Assembly: GCA_018065965.1 (NCBI GenBank)
Contig: JAGHSH010000086.1
Coordinates: 1 to 5,487, forward strand
DNA length: 5,487 nt
Reading direction: 5' to 3'
Source: Candidatus Apopatocola equi
GTDB lineage: Bacteria > Bacillota > Clostridia > Oscillospirales > Oscillospiraceae
The notes beneath the pieces were generated by a model, which saw nothing but the letters and a program-made list of their open reading frames with translations, was not told where the DNA came from and searched no databases. The first letter of the stretch is position 1. Every line of letters starts with the position of its first letter. The translations under genes and the position numbers were made by a program. Shown in pieces: positions 1 through 5,487 of the stretch.

Positions 1-1098
1 GCTTTTCTGGTGAAGCAGCTTCTGGAGCGCATTACCGGGGAAAAAATCGGCCTCATCGGCTCCATTGTCAATATGATCGGAGACGAGGAGATACATACCG
101 AGAACACAACACCCGAAAACGCCGAGCTGCAGTCTCTTTTCCGCCGTATGCTGGACGCGGGCTGCCGCTTCTGCGTCATGGAGGTTTCCTCCCATGCTCT
201 CTGCCTCCATCGGGTGGACTGCATCGACTTCGCCGTCGGTATTTTTACGAATCTCTCTCAGGATCATCTGGATTTTCATAAAGACATGGATGACTATGCC
301 GCCGCCAAGGCGCAGCTCTTTCCCCGCTGCAAAGCGGCTCTGGCCAACGGCGACGACAGCTGGACAGACAAGGTCATGGCGCTGCGTTCCGACTACTGTC
401 GCTACGGCCTGCAGGACGGAAACGATCTCCGCGCCGAAAATGTTGTGCTCAGCGACCGCGGCGCACGCTTCACCCTGTGCTGCGGCGAGGAGAGCGCCGA
501 AACCTCCATTGACCTTGCGGGGGATTACAATGTGTATAATGCACTTTCCGCCATGGGCGCCTGCATGGCGCTGGGCATGAGCCTTGCGGACTGTGCCGCC
601 GCGCTGCCGATGTGCAGCGGCGCGAAGGGGCGGCTGGAGCGCGTCCCCTGCGACGGGGATTACAGCATTTTCATCGACTATGCCGTCACGCCCGACGCCA
701 TCGAAAACGTCCTGCGCACCCTGCGGAAGATCGCTCCGGGCAGACTGGTCATGCTCTCCGGCTGCGGCGGCGACCGGGACAGAAAGAAGCGTCCCATCAT
801 GGGCCGCATCAGCGGCGAGCTGGCCGATTTCGTGATCGTGACCTCCGACAATCCCCGCACGGAGAAGCCGGAGGACATCATCGCCGAGATCCTTCCCGGC
901 GTGGAGGAGAGCGGCGCGCCTTATGCGGTGATCCCCGATCGGATCGAGGCCATTCACTATGCCATGGATCACCACGAAAAGGGTGATGTGGTACTCCTCT
1001 GCGGCAAGGGCCACGAGGATTATCAGATCATCGGCCATACGAAGATCCACATGGACGAGCGGGAGATCGTGGCCGCTCACCGAAAGAAAGAGAAATAA
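1..1098 (+). CDS. murE: UDP-N-acetylmuramoyl-tripeptide synthetase (MurE), 5' partial
   Basis: This cytoplasmic ATP-dependent Mur ligase adds the third stem-peptide residue to UDP-MurNAc-L-Ala-D-Glu. The frame is open from base 1, so the gene begins upstream; the GTG at base 10 is an internal valine. About 365 residues are visible, and roughly 115-130 N-terminal residues, including the P-loop, are missing against a usual length near 490. Visible in order (numbered from base 1): TTPE, then MEVSSHAL (bases 178-201), FTNLSQDHLDFH, and the Lys of AAAKAQLF (K103), which matches the carbamylated lysine of the family. Then come the GAKGRLE hinge, CGGDRDRKKRP, DNPR (bases 847-858) and GKGHE (bases 1003-1017). 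DNPR plus the GKGHE glutamate is the meso-diaminopimelate-type signature, so this is probably EC 6.3.2.13 rather than the lysine enzyme. The usual DYAHTPD reads DYAVTPD. The stop TAA lies 14 bases before mraY. Family assignment is very secure; substrate choice is inferred. Confidence 0.96.
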   Translation, partial: AFLVKQLLERITGEKIGLIGSIVNMIGDEEIHTENTTPENAELQSLFRRMLDAGCRFCVMEVSSHALCLHRVDCIDFAVGIFTNLSQDHLDFHKDMDDYAAAKAQLFPRCKAALANGDDSWTDKVMALRSDYCRYGLQDGNDLRAENVVLSDRGARFTLCCGEESAETSIDLAGDYNVYNALSAMGACMALGMSLADCAAALPMCSGAKGRLERVPCDGDYSIFIDYAVTPDAIENVLRTLRKIAPGRLVMLSGCGGDRDRKKRPIMGRISGELADFVIVTSDNPRTEKPEDIIAEILPGVEESGAPYAVIPDRIEAIHYAMDHHEKGDVVLLCGKGHEDYQIIGHTKIHMDEREIVAAHRKKEK

Positions 1099-1112
1099 GA
1101 GGAACTGTCGAT

Positions 1113-2126
1113 ATGTCTACCATGAAGCTCATTTTCGCTCTGGCACTGGGATTTATGGTTTCCACGCTGGTGGGAGCCTTTCTGGTGCCCTGGCTCCGCA
1201 AGATCAAGGCGGGGCAGATGATCAAGGAAAACGGCCCCACCTGGCATATGTCCAAGTCCGGCACCCCCACCATGGGCGGTATCATGTTCATTGCCGCCAT
1301 TGCCGCGGTGTGCTTCACGGTGGGCTTTGGCCTTGTGCTGGAAGGGCAGTGGGCTCATGTGTTTGTGCTGACCTTCGGTCTGGTCTTCGGCGCCATCGGC
1401 TTTCTGGACGATCTGGAGAAGCTGCGCCATAAGGCCAATATGGGCCTTTCCGCCAAGGGAAAGTTTCTGCTGCAGCTTTCGGCCTCCATCTGCTTCCTCT
1501 TCCTGCTGCGCCGCTTCGGCTATCTGCACAGCCATCTCTATGTGCCCTTCGCCAATATCACGGTGGATGTGCCCGAGTGGTTTTTCTATCCCTTTGCCTC
1601 CTTCGTGATCGTGGGCTGCGTGAACGCCGTCAACATCACCGACGGCGTGGACGGTCTCGCCCGCCGCACGTGCACCGCTGTGTTCATCGGCTTCACCGCC
1701 ATCGCCTGGAGCAGGGGCGCGGAGTACCAGAGCGTGGGCATCTTCGGCGCGGGCATGACCGGTGCGCTGCTGGGCTTCCTGGTCTATAAATTCAACCCCG
1801 CCAAGGTCTTTATGGGCGATACGGGCTCCCTCTTTCTGGGCGGCGCCATCAGCGGGCTTGCCTTCGCGCTGGATATGCCCCTGATCCTGCTGCCTCTGTG
1901 CCTCATGCCCGTGCTGGAGACCCTCTCCGATATCATTCAGGTCTGCTACTTCAAGGCCACCCACGGCAAACGCATTTTCAAAATGGCTCCCTTCCACCAC
2001 CATCTGGAGATGGGCGGCTGGAGCGGCCATAAGTGGAAAGAAAAAGAGATCTTCACTCTCTTCACGGGGATCTCGCTGCTCATGGCGGTGCTGTCCGTGC
2101 TGGGCTCCATGCACCGTTTCCTCTGA
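1113..2126 (+). CDS. mraY: Phospho-N-acetylmuramoyl-pentapeptide transferase (MraY)
   Basis: MraY is an integral membrane enzyme. It transfers phospho-MurNAc-pentapeptide from UDP to undecaprenyl phosphate, giving lipid I (EC 2.7.8.13). The 337-residue product has the normal family length and many hydrophobic segments. Signatures in order: GPTWHMSKSGTPTMGG (41-56); the paired aspartates D99-D100 in FLDDLEK; the active-site NITDGVD (N174, D177, D180); D236 in FMGDTGS; and the HHH motif H295-H297 in MAPFHHHLE. All the key acidic and histidine residues are present, so the enzyme should be active. The ATG at 1113 is preceded by GAGGAA at 1099-1104 with an 8-base spacer, which supports this start. 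One oddity is an Arg-Arg pair (R184-R185) directly after DGVDGLA, where small or uncharged residues are more usual. murF, often found just upstream, is absent. Confidence 0.98.
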   Translation: MSTMKLIFALALGFMVSTLVGAFLVPWLRKIKAGQMIKENGPTWHMSKSGTPTMGGIMFIAAIAAVCFTVGFGLVLEGQWAHVFVLTFGLVFGAIGFLDDLEKLRHKANMGLSAKGKFLLQLSASICFLFLLRRFGYLHSHLYVPFANITVDVPEWFFYPFASFVIVGCVNAVNITDGVDGLARRTCTAVFIGFTAIAWSRGAEYQSVGIFGAGMTGALLGFLVYKFNPAKVFMGDTGSLFLGGAISGLAFALDMPLILLPLCLMPVLETLSDIIQVCYFKATHGKRIFKMAPFHHHLEMGGWSGHKWKEKEIFTLFTGISLLMAVLSVLGSMHRFL

Positions 2127-2150
2127 GCGCGGCTCTTTTCTCCGATCTCC

Positions 2151-2157
2151 GGAAAGG
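2151..2157 (+). promoter_or_regulatory. Shine-Dalgarno site of ftsW, supports a TTG start
   Basis: GGAAAGG lies 8 bases before the TTG at 2166. It is the only good ribosome binding site between the mraY stop and the first membrane segment of FtsW, so it decides the start. The site can also pair with TCTTTTC at 2134-2140 (seven pairs, two of them G-U, 10-base loop). Any effect of that pairing is speculation. Confidence 0.7.
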
Positions 2158-2165
2158 ACAGCTTC

Positions 2166-3329
2166 TTGCAATACGGCGCGCTCCGGCTCTCTGCGGGGCA
2201 GGAGACTCCTGCCGCTGCCCGACGGGGCAGGGGAGATCCTCTGATCTGGGCACTGACCCTTTCGCTGCTGACCGTAGGCGTCATGATGGTCTTTTCGGCC
2301 AGCTTCCCCAGTGCCTTCTACGATCTGCAGGGGGAGACCGGCGGCAACGGAGCCTGGTTTTTCCTGCGGCAGCTTCTCTTCGCCCTGCTGGGCGTAGGAG
2401 CCATGGCGTTCTGCTCGCTCATTCCTCTGCGGGTCTATGAGCGTCTGGCGCTTCCGGCGCTGCCGGGGGCGCTGCTCCTGCTGGCCCTTGTGCCTGTGGT
2501 GGGCGTAAAGGTAAACGGAGCCCGGCGCTGGATCTCTCTGGGCATCACCACCTTTCAGCCCTCGGAGCTGGCAAAGCTGGCGGTGATCCTGTTCTTCTCG
2601 GCGCAGATCAGCCGCACGGGAGAGCAGATGAGCACTTTCCGGCAGGGCATCCTGCCCTATGCCCTGATTCTGCTGCTCATCACGGGTCTGCTGGTGCTGG
2701 AGCCGCATTTCTCCGCCACGGTCATTATCCTCTCTGTGGGCGCAGTGCTTCTCTTTGCGGGCGGGGCACGGCTCGGCTGGTTTGTGGGCGGCGGCACGCT
2801 GCTTGTATCCGGCGGCACGCTGGCCTATTTCGCCTTTCCCTATGTGGCCGAACGGCTTCGCGCCTGGCGCGACCCCTTCTCCGACCTGACCGGCGACGGC
2901 TGGCAGGTAGTGCAGTCGCTCTATGCCATCGGCTCCGGAGGCCTGAGCGGACTGGGACTGGGCCGCAGCCGACAGAAATACCTGTATCTGCCCGAGGAAC
3001 ACAACGATTTCATCTTTGCGGTGCTTTGCGAGGAGCTGGGCTTTCTCGGCGCACTGGTCGTCCTCTGCCTCTTTGCGCTGTTGATCATCCGGGGCTTTCG
3101 CACGGCTCTGGGCTGCAGCGATCGCTTCGGTTTTCTGCTGGGAGTGGGCATCAGTTCCCTTCTGGCGCTGCAGACGATCCTGAACATAGCAGTCTGTACC
3201 AATCTTCTGCCCTGCACGGGCATCGCGCTTCCCTTCTTCAGCTACGGAGGAACGGCGCTGCTCATCCAGCTGGCGGAGATGGGGATCCTTCTGAGCGTTT
3301 CCCGGGAAAATCCCGGAGATCCTCTATAG
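2166..3329 (+). CDS. ftsW: SEDS-family peptidoglycan glycosyltransferase, FtsW/SpoVE type
   Basis: This is a polytopic membrane protein of the SEDS family, which polymerises lipid II into glycan strands with a partner class B penicillin-binding protein, at the septum in the FtsW/SpoVE branch. The 387-residue product has about ten hydrophobic segments, the first near residues 27-47. Signatures: GARRWISLG then QPSELAK (131-137); EPHFSAT (179-185); GLGLGRSRQKYLYLPEEHNDF with D281, which matches the essential aspartate of FtsW (E. coli D297); and TGIALPFFSYGGTALL (351-366). The start is TTG, supported by GGAAAGG 8 bases upstream. The first in-frame ATG (2283) would delete most of the first membrane segment. 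The cytoplasmic N-terminus of about 25 residues is rich in Arg and Ala and is not recognised. The FtsW, SpoVE and RodA branches are hard to separate by eye; position between mraY and murG favours FtsW/SpoVE. murD, often found just upstream, is absent. Confidence 0.94.
   Translation: MQYGALRLSAGQETPAAARRGRGDPLIWALTLSLLTVGVMMVFSASFPSAFYDLQGETGGNGAWFFLRQLLFALLGVGAMAFCSLIPLRVYERLALPALPGALLLLALVPVVGVKVNGARRWISLGITTFQPSELAKLAVILFFSAQISRTGEQMSTFRQGILPYALILLLITGLLVLEPHFSATVIILSVGAVLLFAGGARLGWFVGGGTLLVSGGTLAYFAFPYVAERLRAWRDPFSDLTGDGWQVVQSLYAIGSGGLSGLGLGRSRQKYLYLPEEHNDFIFAVLCEELGFLGALVVLCLFALLIIRGFRTALGCSDRFGFLLGVGISSLLALQTILNIAVCTNLLPCTGIALPFFSYGGTALLIQLAEMGILLSVSRENPGDPL
3302..3316 (+). repeat. Short inverted repeat near the ftsW 3' end
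   Basis: CCGGGA (3302-3307) and TCCCGG (3311-3316) form a perfect 6-base-pair stem with a 3-base AAA loop inside the last codons of ftsW. No T-run follows, so it is not an intrinsic terminator. It may be only a by-product of the coding sequence. Confidence 0.35.
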
Positions 3330-3346
3330 AAACGAGGAAAGATAGA

Positions 3347-4474
3347 ATGAAATTTGTCTTTGCCTGCGGCGGAACCGCAGGCCACATCAATCCGGCTCTG
3401 TCTGTGGCCGGACGCATACGGGAGCTGCTTCCCGACAGCGATTTCCTTTTCATCGGCGCAGAGGGGAAGATGGAAACAGAGCTTGTGCCCCGTGCGGGCT
3501 TTGAGCTCCCTGCCATCCGCGTCTCCGGCCTCTACCGATCTCTGAGTCCGGAATCCATCCGGCATAATCTCCGCGCCGCCCGGGAGCTGGCCGGCTCCTT
3601 CGCGGCCTCCCGCAGGATCCTACGGGAGTTCCGTCCCGATGCGGTCATCGGCACAGGCGGCTATGTGTGCTATCCGGTGCTGAGGGAAGCGGCAAGAATG
3701 GGCATCCCGACCTGCGTGCATGAATCCAATGCCATGCCCGGCCTGACCACAAAACTGGTGGCCGGCAGGGCGGATGCGATCATGGTGGGCTTCGAGAGCG
3801 CCAAGGCCAATTACAGGCGGAGCGAGCGGGTCCGCGTGACCGGCACGCCGGTGCGCTCGGAGTTCATAACGCTGGAGCGGGACAAGTCCCGCCGGGAGCT
3901 GGGGATCGACGAGAAAACGCCGCTGGTGGTTTCCGTCTGGGGCAGTCTCGGCGCCACGGAGATGAACAAGACCGTGGCCAGTGCCATGGCGCTTGCCATG
4001 GAGGACGGGAGCTACCGCATGATCCACTCCGCCGGGCAGCGCGGCTATGAGAGCATGACGGCCTATATGCGCGATACGCTCGGCCTGTCCGACTGGGAGC
4101 AAAAGGGCATGGATGTCCGGCCCTATCTCTATAATATGGCGCAGCTTATGGCTGCGGCCGATATCGTGATCTGCCGCAGCGGCGCGTCCACCCTGGCGGA
4201 GCTTACCGCCATGGGCAAGCCCTGTATCCTGGTGCCGAGTCCCAATGTGGTGAACGACCATCAGATGAAAAACGCCATGGTGCTCGGCGAGGCCGGCGGC
4301 GCGGTGGTCATTGCCGAAAAGGACGCCACCGCGGAAAAGCTCCACGGTACCCTCCGGGAGCTTCTGGCCGACCCTGCCCGTCTGGAGCGCATGGGCAGCG
4401 TCATGAAGAGTATGTCCGTGGAAAACGCCACGGACGAGATCGCCTCCATCGTCCTTTCTCTGGCAGCCAAGTAA
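3347..4474 (+). CDS. murG: UDP-GlcNAc:lipid I N-acetylglucosaminyltransferase (MurG)
   Basis: MurG is a GT28-family, GT-B-fold enzyme peripheral to the inner face of the membrane. It adds GlcNAc from UDP-GlcNAc to lipid I to form lipid II (EC 2.4.1.227). The 375-residue product is of normal length. N-domain motifs: GGTAGH (8-13, with the catalytic-loop H13), GTGGY (102-106) and HESNAMPG (125-132). C-domain motifs: GSLGA (199-203, preceded by W198 where many species have Gly), RSGASTLAE ending at E285 (equivalent to the UDP-ribose-binding glutamate, E. coli E269), and H305-Q306 in NDHQMKNA. The ATG at 3347 has GAGGAAAG at 3334-3341, with nine bases between GAGG and the ATG, and begins directly with the canonical MKFVFACGGTAGH. 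The frame is open further upstream within ftsW (back to about 3026), but that extension is out of frame with real coding. The gap after ftsW is 17 bases. A 7-base-pair hairpin covers the stop codon. Confidence 0.98.
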   Translation: MKFVFACGGTAGHINPALSVAGRIRELLPDSDFLFIGAEGKMETELVPRAGFELPAIRVSGLYRSLSPESIRHNLRAARELAGSFAASRRILREFRPDAVIGTGGYVCYPVLREAARMGIPTCVHESNAMPGLTTKLVAGRADAIMVGFESAKANYRRSERVRVTGTPVRSEFITLERDKSRRELGIDEKTPLVVSVWGSLGATEMNKTVASAMALAMEDGSYRMIHSAGQRGYESMTAYMRDTLGLSDWEQKGMDVRPYLYNMAQLMAAADIVICRSGASTLAELTAMGKPCILVPSPNVVNDHQMKNAMVLGEAGGAVVIAEKDATAEKLHGTLRELLADPARLERMGSVMKSMSVENATDEIASIVLSLAAK

Positions 4475-4482
4475 CGGCTGCC
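4462..4482 (+). repeat. Perfect hairpin spanning the murG stop codon
   Basis: GGCAGCC (4462-4468) and GGCTGCC (4476-4482) form a perfect 7-base-pair stem, six of the pairs G-C, around the 7-base loop AAGTAAC, which contains the TAA stop. It is followed by TCCCCC rather than a T-run, so it does not look like a standard intrinsic terminator. It could be an RNA-stability, pausing or translational-coupling element between murG and murA. The symmetry is seen directly; function is inferred. Confidence 0.5.
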
Positions 4483-4524
4483 TCCCCCTGCGCATAGGAT
4501 GCAGAAAAGCGTATTACCGCCAAC

Positions 4525-4530
4525 GGGGGG
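4525..4530 (+). promoter_or_regulatory. G-run ribosome binding site of murA
   Basis: GGGGGG followed by AATCAAT lies 7 bases before the ATG at 4538. It is an all-G variant of the Shine-Dalgarno core and is the only candidate near this start. It favours 4538 over the in-frame ATG at 4499, which lacks a well-spaced site. TCCCCC at 4483-4488 could pair with it. Confidence 0.55.
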
Positions 4531-4537
4531 AATCAAT

Positions 4538-5487
4538 ATGAGCGTTTGGACTGTTACAGGCGGCAGAGCACTCAGCGGAAGCGTGCGGGTGCAGGGCTCC
4601 AAGAATGCGGCGCTGCCGGTGCTGGCGGCCTGCGTCCTTGTCAGAGGCGTAACGCTGCTGGAAAACTGCCCCTGTCTTTCAGATGTGGACTGTGCCGTTT
4701 CGATCCTGCGGGAGCTGGGCTGTCGGGTTCAGCAGCAGGACGGCGGCCTTCTTATCGACGCACGGGGAGAGCTTCGCAGTTGCATCCCCCTCTCTCTCAT
4801 GGAGCGCATGCGCAGCTCGGCGTTGTTTCTGGGCGCCCTGCTGGGCAGAAACGGAGAAGCCGAGGGCTTTCAGCCCGGGGGCTGCTCGCTGGGGGAGAGA
4901 CCCATCGACTACCATCTTCTTGCCTTCCGTGCTCTGGGCGCGAGGGTCAGCGAGCAGGGGAGCGAGATCCTCTGCCGTGCCGATGCTCTGCAAGGCGCGG
5001 TCATCACCCTGCCGGGCAAAAGCGTGGGCGCAACGGAAAATGCCCTGCTGGCAGCCTGTGGGGCGAAGGGCGAGAGCGGGATCCGAAACGCCGCAGCCGA
5101 GCCGGAGATCCTGTGCCTGTGCGCCTTCCTGCGCGCTGCCGGCGCGGAGATCGAGGGCGAGGGCAGCGATACGATCCGCGTGCGCGGCTTTTCGTCCCGG
5201 GAACAGGTACGCTTCCGCATCCCGAGCGACCGCATCGCGTCGGCGTCCTACCTCTGCTTTGCTTTGGCAAGCCGCGGGGAGATCACGCTGCTGGACTGCC
5301 CGGTGTCAGAGCTGCGGCCTGTGCTGCAGCAACTTGGCGCGCTGGGCGCGGAGGACCGGGAGGGAGCGAACACGCTCACGCTCCGTATGCCGCGCCGACC
5401 CCGGGGCAGCCTCTCCGTCAGCTCAGGGCCCTATCCGCTCTTCCCGACGGACGCCATGCCGCTGCTGCTTGCGGTATGTGCTTCGGC
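4538..5487 (+). CDS. murA: UDP-N-acetylglucosamine 1-carboxyvinyltransferase (MurA), 3' partial
   Basis: MurA is the cytoplasmic EPSP-synthase-fold enzyme that transfers enolpyruvate from PEP to UDP-GlcNAc, the first committed step of peptidoglycan synthesis and the target of fosfomycin (EC 2.5.1.7). The frame stays open to the window end: 316 codons are visible and about 100 residues are missing against a usual 420. K22-N23 (GSKNAALP), R92 (MERMRSS), C116 in PGGCSLGERP, R121 and D305 in FPTD match E. coli K22, N23, R91, C115, R120 and D305. C116 is the residue alkylated by fosfomycin, so the enzyme is predicted to be sensitive. KSVGATENA and NAAAEPEI are also typical. SDRIASASY differs from the commoner DRIETGT form. 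The ATG at 4538 gives a normal N-terminus. Firmicutes often carry two MurA paralogues; which one this is cannot be told here. It is 63 bases from murG and in the same reading frame. Confidence 0.96.
   Translation, partial: MSVWTVTGGRALSGSVRVQGSKNAALPVLAACVLVRGVTLLENCPCLSDVDCAVSILRELGCRVQQQDGGLLIDARGELRSCIPLSLMERMRSSALFLGALLGRNGEAEGFQPGGCSLGERPIDYHLLAFRALGARVSEQGSEILCRADALQGAVITLPGKSVGATENALLAACGAKGESGIRNAAAEPEILCLCAFLRAAGAEIEGEGSDTIRVRGFSSREQVRFRIPSDRIASASYLCFALASRGEITLLDCPVSELRPVLQQLGALGAEDREGANTLTLRMPRRPRGSLSVSSGPYPLFPTDAMPLLLAVCAS

Noticed and set aside
2124..2126. TGA recoding at the mraY end
   Set aside because: MraY ends at its normal length here, other genes use TAA and TAG as stops, and tryptophan is encoded by TGG throughout, so the standard code explains everything.
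2125..2139. A terminator after mraY (GAGC-GCG-GCTC then TTTT)
   Set aside because: The stem is only four base pairs and the T-run only four bases, too weak for an intrinsic terminator, and ftsW follows at once.
1077..3002. A 641-codon antisense open frame across mraY and ftsW
   Set aside because: Its product is rich in His, Gln, Glu and Gly with no recognisable domain, and it lies opposite two certain genes. It is the expected shadow of GC-rich codon use.
3026..3346. A 107-codon N-terminal extension of murG
   Set aside because: The extension overlaps the conserved 3' part of ftsW in another frame. The ATG at 3347 has a good ribosome binding site and starts at the normal MurG N-terminus.
3982..4001. 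Two CCATGG palindromes close together in murG
   Set aside because: They encode the repeated Ala-Met-Ala stretch of a helix in MurG and have no sign of a role beyond coding.
3620..4495. A 291-codon antisense open frame across murG
   Set aside because: Same His/Gly-rich shadow composition, no domain and no ribosome binding site that outweighs the certain murG gene on the other strand.
4499..4537. Upstream in-frame ATG giving murA 13 extra residues
   Set aside because: No spaced ribosome binding site precedes 4499, and the start at 4538 places K22, N23 and D305 at the same numbers as in E. coli MurA.
4475..4537. A promoter in the murG-murA gap
   Set aside because: TAGGAT (4495-4500) and TATTAC (4512-4517) resemble a -10 box, but neither has a convincing -35 box at the right distance.

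Overview
This window is an internal stretch of a division and cell wall (dcw) gene cluster. It holds five genes, all on the + strand and closely packed: murE (5' end cut off), mraY, a SEDS-family glycosyltransferase gene of the ftsW/spoVE type, murG, and murA (3' end cut off). I see no mobile element, tRNA, rRNA, CRISPR array or phage-like gene, and no non-coding gap longer than 63 bases.

Organism: the DNA is GC-rich. The protein motifs look like those of Gram-positive Clostridia, probably an anaerobic gut-type member of the Oscillospiraceae/Ruminococcaceae. Pointers are the HESNAMPG and WGSLGA forms in MurG, the EPHFS and LPFFSYGGTAL forms in FtsW, and murA directly after murG. This placement is inference from remembered family patterns, not from a search. 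The DNPR motif in MurE predicts a meso-diaminopimelate peptidoglycan.

Layout: murE runs from base 1 to 1098, and mraY follows after 14 bases (1113-2126). ftsW follows after 39 bases and starts at a TTG codon (2166-3329). murG follows after 17 bases (3347-4474) and murA after 63 bases (4538 to the window end). No convincing promoter or intrinsic terminator was seen, so the block is most simply one transcript that starts upstream and continues downstream.

How the genes work together: MurA makes the first committed precursor from UDP-GlcNAc, and MurE adds the third stem-peptide residue. MraY moves phospho-MurNAc-pentapeptide onto undecaprenyl phosphate (lipid I) and MurG adds GlcNAc (lipid II). 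FtsW/SpoVE then polymerises lipid II at the septum. Two ligases that many dcw clusters carry here are absent: murF (often between murE and mraY) and murD (often between mraY and ftsW).

I did not find an undescribed biological system. The points most worth a second look are the missing murF/murD, the His-to-Val change in the MurE DYAHTPD motif, the TTG start of ftsW, a perfect hairpin over the murG stop codon, and possible occlusion of several Shine-Dalgarno sites.
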